Shown here: positions 1 through 12,120 of the stretch, piece by piece
Numbering within the stretch: the first letter of the stretch is position 1
How the letters are laid out: each line of letters starts with the position of its first letter
Assembly (NCBI RefSeq): GCF_949987515.2
Contig: NC_082694.2
Coordinates: 61,564,080 to 61,628,079, forward strand
Direction: 5' to 3'
DNA from: Delphinus delphis
Taxonomy: Eukaryota > Chordata > Mammalia > Artiodactyla > Delphinidae
Length of the DNA stretch: 64,000 bases
Notes under the pieces: generated by a model
Seen by the model: only the letters and a program-made list of their open reading frames with translations
What the model was told of the DNA's origin: nothing
The model's database searches: none
Made by a program: the position numbers and the translations under genes

Positions 1-419
1 ACATAAACAAAGTAGAAGATGATAAGAAGTGCAAGAGTGATCACCTTTAATTCCAACAATTATATTTCTAACTGATCCTTACCACTAGCTCTGATACTGT
101 TCTACAAAGAAATATCATCCCTAAATATCACGCCCTCAATCCCAAACCTTTAAATTTTGGGGGGAAGCAAGATTATCTCTATGTGTGATCTTATTTATCC
201 CTACACACTCCATGGATCTCCTGCTATCTGGTCCTGGCAACAAAGTACAAGTTGCCAGCAATATTCAATGAACATTTTTTTTAATGTGCCCAGTTTCGTG
301 GTAAGTGAAAGTTTGATGGGTATGTCCAGATCTTTTTTTTTTCTTAAAACATCATTAAAATCCACATTGCTACTGTATGTTTATATGGAAAGAAGTGTTA
401 TAAATTATACCAGAATCAG
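1..419. other. Intron stretch, nothing recognised
   Basis: Unique-looking AT-rich sequence; I see no gene, repeat or obvious site. Confidence 0.5.
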
Positions 420-537
420 GGAATTCCCTGGCAGTCCAGTGGTTAGGACTCGGTGACTGCAGGGGCCGGGGTTCAATCCCTGGTCAGGGAACTAGGATCC
501 CGCAAGGCACACGGCATGCCCCCCCCCACAAAAAAAA
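420..537 (+). mobile_element. Old CHR-like tRNA SINE, short
   Basis: The head GGAATTCCCTGGCAGTCCAG and the B-box-like GGTTCAATCCC mark a tRNA-derived SINE. It is more diverged than the other copies and ends in a C run and an A-rich tail. It abuts the next SINE directly. Confidence 0.75.
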
Positions 538-540
538 AGA

Positions 541-673
541 GGGCTTCCCTGGTGGCACAGTGGTTGAGAGTCCGCCTGCCGATGCAGGAGAGACGGCGTG
601 CCCCGGTCCGGGAAGATCCCACGTGCCGTGGAGCTGCTGGGCCTGTGGGGCGGGGCCGGGGGGGGTGGGGAGA
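541..673 (+). mobile_element. CHR SINE, 3'-truncated
   Basis: Starts GGGCTTCCCTGGTGGCACAG and keeps the tRNA-like part and the AAGATCCCAC segment. It then breaks off in a G-rich run instead of reaching the usual CCGCAAAA end. It sits immediately behind the older SINE, so the two form a tandem pair. Confidence 0.85.
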
Positions 674-965
674 AATGAGAATCAGAGAGCTGTGGCCTAT
701 TTAGAAACCTCATGCCATACAGGGCTTGTCTGATACATTGATTCTTAAAGGCATCAAGTCCTTGAAATTCAACCTGAAACTCTCCTCCTAGAAGCAAATG
801 TAGATAAGGGGACAATGAAAAGCAGGACTCTTGCCTTAGGGTATGTCAAGAAATGAATATTATCGCTTGAGAGAACTTTGCTTTGGACAGTAATGATTTA
901 ATCCCCGAGATTCACGTGATATAGACCATACAAGCAAATATAACGAGACATAAAAAGATTAAGCA

Positions 966-1300
966 GGGACTTCCCTGGTGGCTCAGTGGTTAAGAATCCA
1001 CCTGCCAATGCAGGAGACACGGGTTTGAGCCCCGATCCGGGAAGATCCCACATGCCGTGGAGCAACTAGGCCTGTGTACCACAGCTACTGAGCCTGTGCT
1101 CTAGAGCCCGCGAGCCACAACTACCGAAGCCCACACGCTTAGGGCCCGTGCTCCGCAACAAGAGAAGTCACCGCAATGAGAAGCTCACGCACAGCAACGA
1201 AGAGTAGCCCACGTTCCTCACAGCTAGAGAAAGACCGCGCACAGCAACGAAGACCCAACGCAGCCAGAAGTAAATAAATAAAAGTAATAATTAAAAAAAA
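966..1300 (+). mobile_element. CHR-2-like long SINE with target-site duplication
   Basis: About 330 bases: tRNA-related head followed by repeated CACAACT/CAACGAAGA-type units and a TAAATAAATAAAA tail. The 14-base direct repeat AAAAAGATTAAGCA flanks it at 952-965 and again ending at 1312, proving retroposition. Confidence 0.92.
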
Positions 1301-1454
1301 AAAGATTAAGCAATCTTAAGAACGTGTTTGAAAAATACATTTGCACACTTCCCACAACACTGGAGTTTCCTTTGTGTAGTAATCAAACAACTACACCTAA
1401 CAGATGCCAAGCTCTGAGACCCTGGGGGTCTCGGCCATGACATCAACACTACCC

Positions 1455-1965
1455 CACAGTCTTCAATGGCTCCCACCTGCCTCCACAGTCTAGTCTAACC
1501 CCTCATGCTGATAAATGAGGCTTGTGCCTGGCCCCAACTAGCCTCCCAGTTACGTCCCACTTCGAGGCCAGCACCTCTTCCCTCCCCAGCACTAAAGCCT
1601 CAGGGCCTGGGAACCCACGTCCCCCCAACCCAGAACATCCTCCCTCCACCCCAGTTCTGCGCCCATTCACTCCCCCACCCCTTCAGGATTCTGATCAATC
1701 TGAACTTCTCGGCATGACTTTCCATGACCACTCTAAACTGCAAACCACTTCCCCCTCTCGGCTTTATTTTTCTGCACAGATTGTATATCCCTCTGGCACG
1801 GTATGTTTTACTTACTAACACTGTTCATTTTGTCTCTCTCTACCGGAAAGCTCCAGGTTGATAAAGATTTTTGTCTGTCTTGTTCATAGCTCTATCCTTC
1901 GCACCTAGAGCAGGGCTTAGCACACAGTAGGTCCTCCATAAATATTTACTGAATCAATTCTCTGA
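1455..1965 (+). mobile_element. L2 LINE 3' portion
   Basis: Ends with the typical L2 3' signature GTAGGTCCTCCATAAATA and TTTACTGAATCAAT. The preceding text (CTCCAGGTTGATAAAGATTT, then CAGGGCTTAGCACACAG) also fits. Ancient mammalian repeat; the 5' boundary is uncertain. Confidence 0.7.
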
Positions 1966-3099
1966 GTATTTTGCTGATTGCATGTCCTCTGCGAGGCACT
2001 AGCTTTCTTGCACTGTTTAACTGGAAATCTGCTACCATCTTACTGTGTGTGGCTTAAATGTTTTCTCCTCAAAGTTAACTTGATTTTCTCCCACCCACTT
2101 CACTTATCCAACGACACTGCAGCTGTTTGTTTGCAGCTGGATTCTGAGCTGCTGGGGAGTGGGGGGTAGGGTCCCAATCCTCACTTGCTGAATGGAGAAA
2201 ATGAAAGTGAAACTGGACTAGGGGACTACTCCATTAATAATATCCTACGGGGGAAAAAAAGCAGCAGCTTCAAAGATATTCCGTGGGTATCTAAGATTTA
2301 GGTTTACTTACGTTCTTCAATACTTATGCATTTATAGTTAACATATTGCCGGGATGTTTGAGATGCAAAAAAATATACTTTATAGTAATTCATGCCTACC
2401 AGGGGTTTAGGAAGCAAGTACCTTTTGGGTATTTTTAAAGCACTGCAAAGAAACTTTACCTTTCTTTCAAAGTTAAAGAAAACAGTTGATAAATGTCTAC
2501 ATTTCAAATTTGAACGCATGCATGAACATACACATATAGAGAATGACTAATTTGCTTCCAAAAAGAAACATAAATAAACACCACATGAATAACTCAGTCC
2601 TTTTTCCACATGCTACAGCAGCATGTATTCCCACATGCAATTAGGTAGGTGAATTTTGCAAGACCTCGACCCTGCAATGTTATTCTATTCAAAGTTAGTC
2701 TTTATAGTGTAAAAGAAGTCATCAATAAATGGTTCAAATGATAAAACTCACAATTTCTGGAAATATAGCTACCTTAACTCCGAACTGAAAGGTTAAAAAT
2801 TACCATCTATTTTATCAGGTTCAATATACCTTTCAAGAACTGATGGTTGTCAGGATACAAAAGAAAATACCAAATATAGACCATTTCCAAAGGATGCTCT
2901 GCTCAAATCCATATCCTATTTAGCTAACAAGGATCACCAATTTTCGAAGGATTAGAATATACAGAGATACGTAGTGTTGAACATATATACAAGCACTTAA
3001 CACACTCTTTAATAATTCTGTTGCTTTAAACTTCCGAGTGCCCCCACTCCATCACTCTCTATTCCTTTACCCTGCTCTATTTTTTTTTTTTTTTACAAC
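1966..3099. other. Intron stretch, nothing recognised
   Basis: AT-rich sequence without coding features or a repeat I can name. A short T run lies at its right edge. Confidence 0.45.
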
Positions 3100-3250
3100 A
3101 TTCATCTATCTAGCAGTGTATCATAGAACTATTTGCTTTTTTGGTTACTGACTCCCTCTATAAGTTCTCTGAGGCAGGGGTTTCTTTGGTTTAACCACAT
3201 CACAGTGACTGCCATGTAGCAAGTGCCTGATTAATATTTGTTGAAACAAA
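3100..3250 (+). mobile_element. L2 LINE 3' end, diverged
   Basis: Contains TTCTCTGAGGCAGGGGTTTC and ends TGATTAATATTTGTTGAAAC, the decayed 3' end of L2. Confidence 0.55.
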
Positions 3251-6200
3251 TCATCACAACAGGCTATATGATCGGTGCTTAAATGTGAGGCATATCCAAT
3301 GTGCTGGGGGTCAGAGAGGAGGGATGGCTTCTAGGAGAAGGTATTGTCTGGGTACAGTCTTGATATCATCAAAGACTGGAGGAAAGGCGAAAATTAAATC
3401 ATTTGGAGAGATGTTTAGGTTTCAATCTAGATAGTCTAAAGTCACGTTTAATGAAAATAAATGGCTTTTTCAGTCGTAAAAAAATAAATAAATAAACTTT
3501 CAAGTTTATAGAGGATTGCTAGGTTCTCAGGGAAGTCCTAAGATGCACACCTTGAGTAAGATGCTTACCTCCTGCACTGCCTGCAGCATCCCTATGGGCC
3601 TCACCTAGTGGCTTTTGGTATCAGTTAGGTGGAGGAAGGGCGCCACATACCCTGGTTTGCAGGACCAGTGAATGAGTCTGATAACCAAGACATTTCCACT
3701 TAGCATCAGGGCCACTACTCCTAGGACTGTGTACAATGTCACATGAGAAAGGAGAAGAGACGAGTGCCCTCACTTCAGTGGGGTGTAGCATGACCATGGA
3801 ACACTAATTATCATTCAAGACAACCCTGGGCACGGGAAGAATGAACTGACTCAGCTTGGAGAGATTCCAGCTACAAACGAAACCCAACCCCTTCAGGTAC
3901 AGCGGCAGCTCTCCTCTTAAACAGGTGTCTCAAAGACACTCTGCCACCTCTCGTTTCTATTCCTTTCCTACGAGCATGGAATTTACCTGTAAACCCCGAC
4001 CCCCCCCCCCGAAAAGCTGGGCTTGCCATCCTGGCAGACCTCACGTGCAGTCTGGCAAGATGTTCATGGTTTCACAAGGGTCGGCACGAGGCAGCTCCAA
4101 GCCCTTGCTGTGCATCCCGCAAAGTGCTTTAACGGGGAGGAAGCTGAGGACACAAGGTGCCCTTATCCGGGAACAAGGCAAGGAGCTGGTGTGGACTTCA
4201 TGACCAAGGCTCGACCTCACGGTCTTTGAAAATCTCTCTGAGGGAGGTAACTGAACAGAGCATGCGCAACCGGGGCGGGGGCAGGGGTTCCATCACCGAC
4301 AGAACACAGAAAGGGACAGCTAAGTGCCAGTCAGCCTCACACCTGAACGGGCAACCAGAGAATTGTCCATCTGTACAGGGACTGGACATCCCTTCTCCAC
4401 CCACCACCCTCATGTCCGTCATCTCCTGCAACAGTTTCCTCTGCCTTCTGGTCTGCTCCTCCCTGTTCCCCTCAAACCCTTTCCTCCTCACTCCAAGTGC
4501 TCTGGCAGTGTACCCCCTGACCCAGCACTGAGGAAGCCTACCCTCCAGCGCCCCTGCTGCCCGGCCTCCCATGTTGGGGGAGTTGACTGGGCCTACTTGG
4601 GGAAGCAACACTGCCCAGCACTTCCTTTCCCTCCGTCCCACCCCAAGGCCAAGGAGCACTCTTCCCCCCTCCCCTGAGTCCTTCCTGTTTCCCAGGCCAG
4701 GTCCATCCAGGACACTCAACTGCCAGAGGTCAGAGTGCCACATTCCAGGGCCTTCACAACCTCACGGGGAGGGCTCGGATTCCCACATGGTGGGTAGGGG
4801 TGGGGCAGGGAAGCGGGCAGGGACCGAAAAGTTCAGCAGAGGCTGATTCGGCCGCTGTGCCCACTACTCTGACACCAAGGTCAAGGCGTGGGGAGGGCAA
4901 CGGGGGTCCCAAGAGCTCCCTCCAGAGTGGGCAAGAAGAAGCCCCTCGCTCTCTTTGGGCTTGGAAGGAAGAGGCAGGTGCTGTAGAAACTGTAAAATGC
5001 ATTAAGATAACATGACAAAGTGTTATGGGCCTCGGTCCCTTAATCTGTAAAACTAGAGGCTGACCTAGAGATGCTTTTCTAAGGGCCCTTCCAACTCCAT
5101 AATTCTCACTCCTGGTACAGCTCTCTGGCCTCAGACATTTCCAGGGTCTGATGTATTTCTGGCTAACAAACAGAATGCCATTCTCACTCAGAAGGCAACC
5201 AAACCTCTTTAACCTCCCAAGGCAAAATTCTCCTCTTGCAATATCGGATTCCTCTGTCTCCGACTCAGTGCCTCCCAGATTCTCTTCATGTCTTTCTTGT
5301 GATCTCTGTGTCCTTCAGGTTTTAACTCAAACCCTCAAGGCCTGGCTTCTCAAGGGCTTCCCAACTTCCCCTGCTTGTAGAGCCCAAGGAAATCAGAGCC
5401 CCAAGAGAAATCAGCCTCCTGGATGTCCATCCCATCCCAGAGATCTAGGGGCCACATTATCATGGGACTTGAAAACTCAGGCCCCACCTGGACCTAAGCG
5501 GGTGGGGGGCGCTGGGAGGCATGGTGCCCAGTGTTGAGTCCCTCAAACACAGAAGTTCCACTCCACTGCTGTCAGAAGCTGTGCAGGAATGAAGACCTGG
5601 AAGCCCAAAGCAACACTGTGTGAACAGATGAAATACGCCGACTTCAGTCTGGGCTTGGGACCTCCTAACTCCCTCCCAAGACGGTCAAGATGACTTCCTC
5701 TCCTGGAGGACGGGGGAGCAGGGCTAGCATCTGACCTACTTGGGACAGGAGTCAGCCTGCTGGATCAGCTACCTGATTGATGGGAACAGAATTTGGGAGG
5801 GAAGGAAAAAAACATACGGTGCTGAGGAGACTGGGGAGGGGAAATAACAAAAGAGGAACCCACTTAGGGCTGCCATTCACATGATAGACAAAGCATAAAT
5901 AGCATTCGTTAGCCAGGTTCTGCCTCTATAACATGCTCTGTGGACAAAAACACTCCCACATGGTCAAAATCCACCAACTGTATTTCAACCAAATGTCTAT
6001 CTTTCCCCTTTTTCGAAACCAACCATCGTTTTTAATAAATCCCTATGAGTAAAGTCTGACGGCAAAGACTAAGTCTGGCAGATAAGATGATAAAAAACGA
6101 TCCTGCGAAAGGTATCCTGATGTAGAGTCATCTCATTCTAAGCTATCGCTTTTAGTGGGGGGAAAATAACAACCCCCCCCCCAGAATCCCTGATCAATTA

Positions 6201-6620
6201 TCACTTCCTTCCTGTCAAGCCAAGATTCAACACAGAACACTCCCTTTATTCACTAAGACCCAAACACTAGTGAGAGAATATGCATTCTGTGTGGTGAATC
6301 ATCTGGAACTAACCAGAATTTGGACTTCTTCTCCCCCACGTAGACACTACCGTACATAAGAAAATGGTTCAGAGTTCTGCTCAGTACAATCTGTACGTCA
6401 CCACCACGTGCTGCTCTCCCTGTACTGTTGGGGCTGCTCCACTGCCAGGGCTGGTGCTCGCACACGAGCTCAGTGCGGAGCTGCAGCAGCAGTGCTCAGA
6501 CAGTCCAGAAAAGTGTGCCCCAGGAAAGTGCGTCCTTTCACGAAGATCAGGTTTTATGAATGGCGGCTTCAATGTGGGTGAAACAGACAGAGACAGCGGG
6601 ATGGCAATCATACACACCTG
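3251..6620. other. Intron stretch with weak old-repeat signals
   Basis: No gene seen. Around 5015-5110 there is a MIR-like segment (GGTCCCTTAATCTGTAAAAC). Around 5290-5370 the text resembles the L2 body but is too diverged to call. An A/T simple run lies at 3480-3496, and poly-C runs at 4004-4013 and 6173-6182. Confidence 0.4.
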
Positions 6621-6847
6621 TTTTTTTTTGTTTTGTTTTGTTTTGGTTTTTTTTGCGGTACGCGGGCATTTCACTGTTGTGACCTCTCCCATTGCGGAGC
6701 ACAAGCTCCGGATGCGCAGGCTCAGCGGCCATGGCTCACGGGCCCAGCCGCTCCGCGGCATGTGGGATCCTCCCAGACCGGGGCACGAACCCGCGTCCCC
6801 TATATCGGCAGGCGGACTATCAACCACTGCGCCACCAGGGAAGCCCC
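6621..6847 (-). mobile_element. CHR SINE, minus orientation
   Basis: Reads as the reverse complement of the CHR consensus: T-rich tail (TTTTGTTTTG units) at the left, GCGGTACGCGGGC, B-box region, and CACCAGGGAAGCCCC head at the right. Near full length. Confidence 0.92.
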
Positions 6848-7034
6848 ACACCATAGTTCATAAAACTATGAATCCTGATGACCCAACTGTGAAATAATCT
6901 TGCCACACAAGAAACATACTGCAGGCATTTACATTGAAATAAATTTACTGTTTTTTTTAAGTTGGATACCGGGGAGGGTTTAACAGTTGAAAAAAAAATT
7001 CTGGAATACACTGAGACATTAAAAAAAAGGGAGA

Positions 7035-7238
7035 GGCTTCCCTGGTGGCGCAGTGGTTGGGAGTCCACCTGCCGATGCAGGGGACACGGGTTCATGCCCC
7101 AGTCCGGGAAGATCCCACATGCCGCGGAGCGGCTGGGCCCGTGAGCCGTGGCCGCTGAGCCTGCGCGTCCGGAGCCTGTGCTCCGCAACGGGAGAGGTCA
7201 CAACAGTGAGAGGCCCGCGTACAGCCAAGAAAAAAAAG
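7035..7238 (+). mobile_element. CHR SINE, plus orientation
   Basis: GGCTTCCCTGGTGGCGCAGT head, internal B box GGTTCATGCCC, end GCGTACAGCC then an A tail. It is 187 bases right of an inverted copy and is followed by a G-rich run (7239-7256). Confidence 0.93.
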
Positions 7239-8499
7239 CGGGGGGTGGGGGGGGGACCGTTATTAAAAATGACAACAGACAACAGAAATGACATTTAAAA
7301 AGTCTGTTTAAAGCTCTTCCAATTTCTCCATAAGGAAAAAGGACTGTTGGAATCTTTTTGCATAAATCGTTTTTTGAATCAATAAATATTTTTAGAATGA
7401 AAAGATGCACTTACAAACCACTGACAAAGAACTTCAGGATCATGTTCTTGTCACCTTTATGGATATGACCGGTTTTTGAAACCATCTTTTCCAAATTGTA
7501 ATCTCCAGGTCCTGGGTCAAAAACTGTTGTCCTGTGATCACCGTCCCTACTAGCACAAGGATATATATTCTTTAGTCCCCGCCACAGGACACACTATCAG
7601 CATGAACTTTGAAAACCAACTTTTTTAACTTAAAAAACAAGAACTCACCTCTTTCTGTCAGAGCTGTGATCTTCATCCTGAGGACAGCCCAGACACCTCA
7701 TCAAAGACGAGTGGCAGTGACCTTTCCCCCACCATCTCATCGAGACCATTTGGGAACCATTTGTTCCTCTCATAGTACATGATGAGCAGGAACTCTGAGA
7801 GCAGCCCTCAATTCAATACCCCAACAATAAGGCAGAAACACTCATATTAGGTGGCAACAGCCTAGGGGGAAAATCATAAACAAAATCTCCTTAAAAGCAC
7901 CTTCCAGGCATCAGTGTGATGTAAGGTACAGAAAAATGTCCCATGATTTACTTATTAACTGAAAACATTATTTACTGAACAACTGCCACTTGCATGGCTC
8001 CGTGCTAGGTGCTGAGTGGGCTACATAGAGGTAAGAACCTAATCAATGAAAGAGCACCTTGCTACCCATCTCCACCTTAAAAGCAAACATAAGTTAGAAT
8101 GTAGAGTGAACCCATAAAGGAAGAGCAGAGCCTTGTTTTAATACGCTGGAGTTTGAAATCTTCCAATGACAATGCTTTCTGGAAATAAATCACCTGATTA
8201 AGCTACTTTACCCTTTCAAAATTACCTTGCGAGTCAGTAAACATGAATCAAACTTCAACGTACTGAGCGTGTTAGGTCTGATGAACATATCATAGGTATA
8301 TGGTTACTGAAAATGAATTTGGAACATTCTACTACTCTATCCCCAACCAGAGGATCAATGTCTCCATGCCTACAATGCTTTGTTGCAACCAAACATTACT
8401 ACTTTTATTTTATGGTAAGAGATGAGGAAATCATTCTTCCTCTTTCTGAATGCTAAAACTATTCAATAAAATATTTAATGAGCACCTATTATGTATAAA
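7239..8499. other. Intron stretch, nothing firm
   Basis: Starts with a G-rich run able to form a quadruplex. Near 7965-8040 and 8465-8510 there are phrases (GAACAACTGCC, GAGCACCTATTATGTATAAA) typical of old mammalian interspersed repeats, too short to assign. Confidence 0.4.
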
Positions 8500-8776
8500 C
8501 CACCGCGTTTAATGCCGATGATACAATGACAACTAACATTCAGTATGTGCTTACTATATATGTCACTCTTCAAGTGCTTTACACAAATGAGTCTACTTAG
8601 TTGTTCCTCATAACAACCCTATGGATTCCTCGTAACAATCCTATTTTACCGATGGAAACTGTGCACAGAGGTCAAGTAGCTTGGCCAGGGTAACACATCA
8701 GGCAAGCCCCTAGGCGGGACTATGAACTGACTTCAAAGCCAGAACTCCCTCTAGTATACAATACTGCCTCTCATTA
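8500..8776 (-). mobile_element. MIR SINE
   Basis: Reverse-complement MIR signature: GTGCTTACTATAT, then CCTCATAACAACCCTATGG, then GATGGAAACTGTGCACAGAG and loss-of-identity TGAACTGACTTCAAAGCCAG. Confidence 0.75.
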
Positions 8777-11666
8777 ATAAAACATGGTTTCTCCTTAAGG
8801 AACTTATTATCTAAATTTCTCCTGAGGAAGTTATTTCCTCCGGGCACTGTTTAAGACTGCATCCCTAAAGCTCCCTGACAAATGCAATGCTAGCCCTTCA
8901 GGCGGGTAAAATGCCCCAAGTCTAGGGTGATTCACAGTCTGGAGAGCAAGCAACAGGGCCAAGGAGGCGGGGCCAGAACAGGGAGCGAGGCCAGTGCCAC
9001 CAGAGAAGGCAGGCAAGTTGCCCCAGGATGAGGAGGGCTGTGGTCGGGCTGGCTGGGCAGCGTCCCCAAGTTCCTGACAGCAGAGAGCACCTGTGTGCAA
9101 GGCTGGGGGTGGATCCAGGGCAGCAGCTGGATGTGAGCCTTCCTGAACCCACATGGGTGGATGAAAGGGAAAAGGATTCAGAACGTGCACGGAGGGAATC
9201 AGTGACCAATCCACAAAGAGACAAAAGACTCAGGAAGAGCTCAGGGGCTCTGGAGCTACCGCCCTTGCTCTCTCTGGGTGATATATACACAGAGACATAC
9301 ACACAGAGCCATAAAGCCTCACATCCCACCACTCCTGCCCCAAATGCTATATGTGTCTAGTATTTACACAACCGTCTTTTCCCAAGATGCTTAATGTTCT
9401 TACTTTAAAAAAAAAAAAAAATCAAGTCACATGGCAGGTCAGGAAGTTAGTTATTTCACTACAAGTACAGAAAGAAAGGGAACAGAGTGGCTATGACTGG
9501 TGCATTGGGGGAGACTTTCGAGACACCCACCCAACGAGATCCAGACACTGAGCTTCGCCCCTTGGAAGCACCAACTCTGAGAGGTAAAAGCGTGAAGCAG
9601 TTATAAACAGACCTATCCATAAACAAATATATCCAGTGTTTACCCCTGACGAGAACACCTGAGTCTACAACCTCCCTCAAAGTCTATTTATGACTTCTCC
9701 CACAGTCTCACATGGCAATAGCCAGAAATAAACCCAGGGCTCTCAAACCCAAACCTGTCCTCCTCCCACACATCCAAGCTGGCCAAGCTCCAGGGCTCTG
9801 TGAGCAAAGAAACGCAGCCCAGCTCACGCACTGCTGGAACATTCCTCTGAACACAGAAGCTTACTCTCTACCATATGACGACAAGGAGCACACACGTCAA
9901 TTTCATTATCCACTGATTTAAATTTGTAATCATACAGTTAGAAAGCTTCTGAAAACACAAGCAGTTTTGGCTGATAATAATGATCAACTGATTAATGATT
10001 AACTGTTTAGCCCTGGAGGCAATCTATTGATTCACACCTTCAAATAAAGTTCTATAAATTGGTTAGGACAGGAGCTACCTGGCCCCCTCCCCTGTCCCAA
10101 ACCTCTCCCCCAAGAGTAGTCAGCCTTCCCACACCTCTTTATATTCATCCTGGAGACACGATTTCAGCACACATATTCTGGTGGTCGCAGCAGACATCAA
10201 GTATTTGCTTATTATTGTTGAATGTAAATATCTATTAAACTTCGTGCTCTAGTTTTTAAAAAAATTTTACACACTTGTTGACTTTAGTTAATGTTATTGT
10301 CCCATGATACAACTAGAATTCCACAAATATCCAAGGTTAAACTATTAAATTTGATGTGATTTCACCTTCAAATTACTTTTTCAGTACAAAGTGTACTCTT
10401 TTATTTTAAATCAATATGACCATACAAAAAGTATTTGTTAAATTCTAGTTGTGCACATGCATTGCTTTGCTATATGTTGTGGCTTAAAGAAGACTGAACA
10501 GGTACTCTCCCCAACTAACAAGCAGTCAGGTAAATGTCCAGTGCTTTCTGGATTGAAATATGTTGACTGGTATATATCAAGCATGATTTACAAATTTTCA
10601 AAAATTTGTAATTCAGAAACTGTAATTTAATATTAAAGAAGTAATCCAATTTTTGTCTTCCTTTTGATGATCTAAGAAGCACTTAAAATTTATATAAAAT
10701 ATATCTGAAGCCTGGTGATTTGATTCTGCATACTGCTTGCACAACTGAAAATTTGTATTTTTAAATTTAAAAAATTACAGAAATGAATCTGAAATATGAC
10801 AGGTGTTACCTGTACCTTTCGAATGTGAAACCAGTATCTGAGTTGCAAAAACTATTTATTAATATTATATCATCAGTAATAATACAAGGAAAAAAAAGTC
10901 TGTTTCCCTGATAGAATTTCAACAAACTTAATTGAGAAAATGATCCAAGTTTTTTGAAGTGTTTTATGTGTGCCTTGCTGGATAACTTCTAGTACCTCTG
11001 GTAGAAGTGGACAACTATTTCAAATCCTCAGATAAAATCGTCAGTAACAAGAGCCTATGTCACATGCAGGCAAAGCACAAAGGCTGCAAATTCATCTTGG
11101 AGTAAATATCTAGTCCCTACTTAGGGCATAGTTAATTATATCCATTTTTCACACTAAATAAACATTTGTAATCCAATAATGCACTGCCAAAAAAGCAACA
11201 GAATTAAAATGTCTCTACCCAGTGGGCTGGTTATTTGCACAAAACCAAGTCATTACTAAACGTTACAGAGCTTCAGTGTCCTCAGAGGCAGCACAGTCCT
11301 GGTGGCAGCAAGGATCTAAGACAGAAAAATGAAGGGCCACGGTCCTCATGCCACAAGCCTGAGACAACAAAGGACCGGACGCACAGGGAGCAAGTGGTCA
11401 GATCCTTAGTAAGGGGACAGGAGGCAATCGTGGTCATCTGCTTGGAGAGCCTAGGCACTCATGAAAACAAATTAAGACTACAAAGAATTTTCCGTTAAAT
11501 TCACCTTGAATGACTATTTTTTTTTCCTTCTTGCCTTTTATATAGTCCTGAAAAAAAGGGGGAAAAGGAAGTGAAGAAGAAAGCTGTAGTCAGTGTATCT
11601 GATTAATCTGCTGTCACTGTAATAATAGGGTCTATACAGCAACATAGGAAGACATACTTGCTATAA
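8777..11666. other. Intron stretch, nothing recognised
   Basis: Mixed GC-moderate (8.9-9.4 kb) and AT-rich (9.9-11.2 kb) sequence. Open frames around 8830-9360 show no recognisable protein. No repeat named with confidence. Confidence 0.4.
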
Positions 11667-12120
11667 TTTTAAGTAGAAACAAGCAAAACATAAGATGTGT
11701 GATAAACAGACATAGAGAACAAATGTATGGATACCAAGGGAGAAAGGGGCAGGGTGGAGGAACTGGGAGACTGGGATTGATACATATACATTATTGATAC
11801 TATGTATAAAATAGACGACTGATGGGAACATGCTGTATAGCACAGGGAACTCCACCTAGTACACTGTGGTGTCCTAAATGGGAGGAAAGTCTGTATGGGA
11901 GGGGATATCTGTATGTGTACAGCTGATTCACTTTGTTGTGCAATAGAAACTAACACAACATTGTAAAGCAACCATACTCCAATAAAAATTTTAAAAAAGA
12001 TGTGTGATTAAAAAATTATGTCTATAGAAGAATACCAGACTGGGTTTTAAGTGGAAAGAAGCAAGATATAAGATGTGTGATAAAATATATATAGAGAGAG
12101 AGGAATATACCCTAGACAGG
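11667..12120 (+). repeat. About 75-base tandem duplication split by the L1 fragment
   Basis: Without the L1, the text TTTTAAGTAGAAACAAGC...AAGATGTGTGAT (from 11667) recurs as TTTTAAGTGGAAAGAAGC...AAGATGTGTGAT from 12045. The following bases (TCTATAGAAGAATACC and TATAGAGAGAGAGGAATA) also correspond. AAGATGTGTGAT therefore occurs three times. Confidence 0.6.
11704..11996 (+). mobile_element. 5'-truncated L1, 3' end only, with target-site duplication
   Basis: Carries the L1 3' end seen also in the large L1 of this window: GCTGTATAGCACAGGGAACT, CTGATTCACTTTGTTGTGCA, ACTCCAATAAAAATTTTAAA. The 12-base AAGATGTGTGAT flanks it at 11692-11703 and 11997-12008. Confidence 0.88.

Noticed and set aside
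4198..4743. 181-codon minus-strand frame in intron 1
   Set aside because: No family resemblance, GC-moderate intron with overlapping frames on both strands; treated as chance.
7035..7130. tRNA gene (A and B box present)
   Set aside because: The tRNA similarity belongs to the SINE head; no complete cloverleaf or acceptor stem is present.
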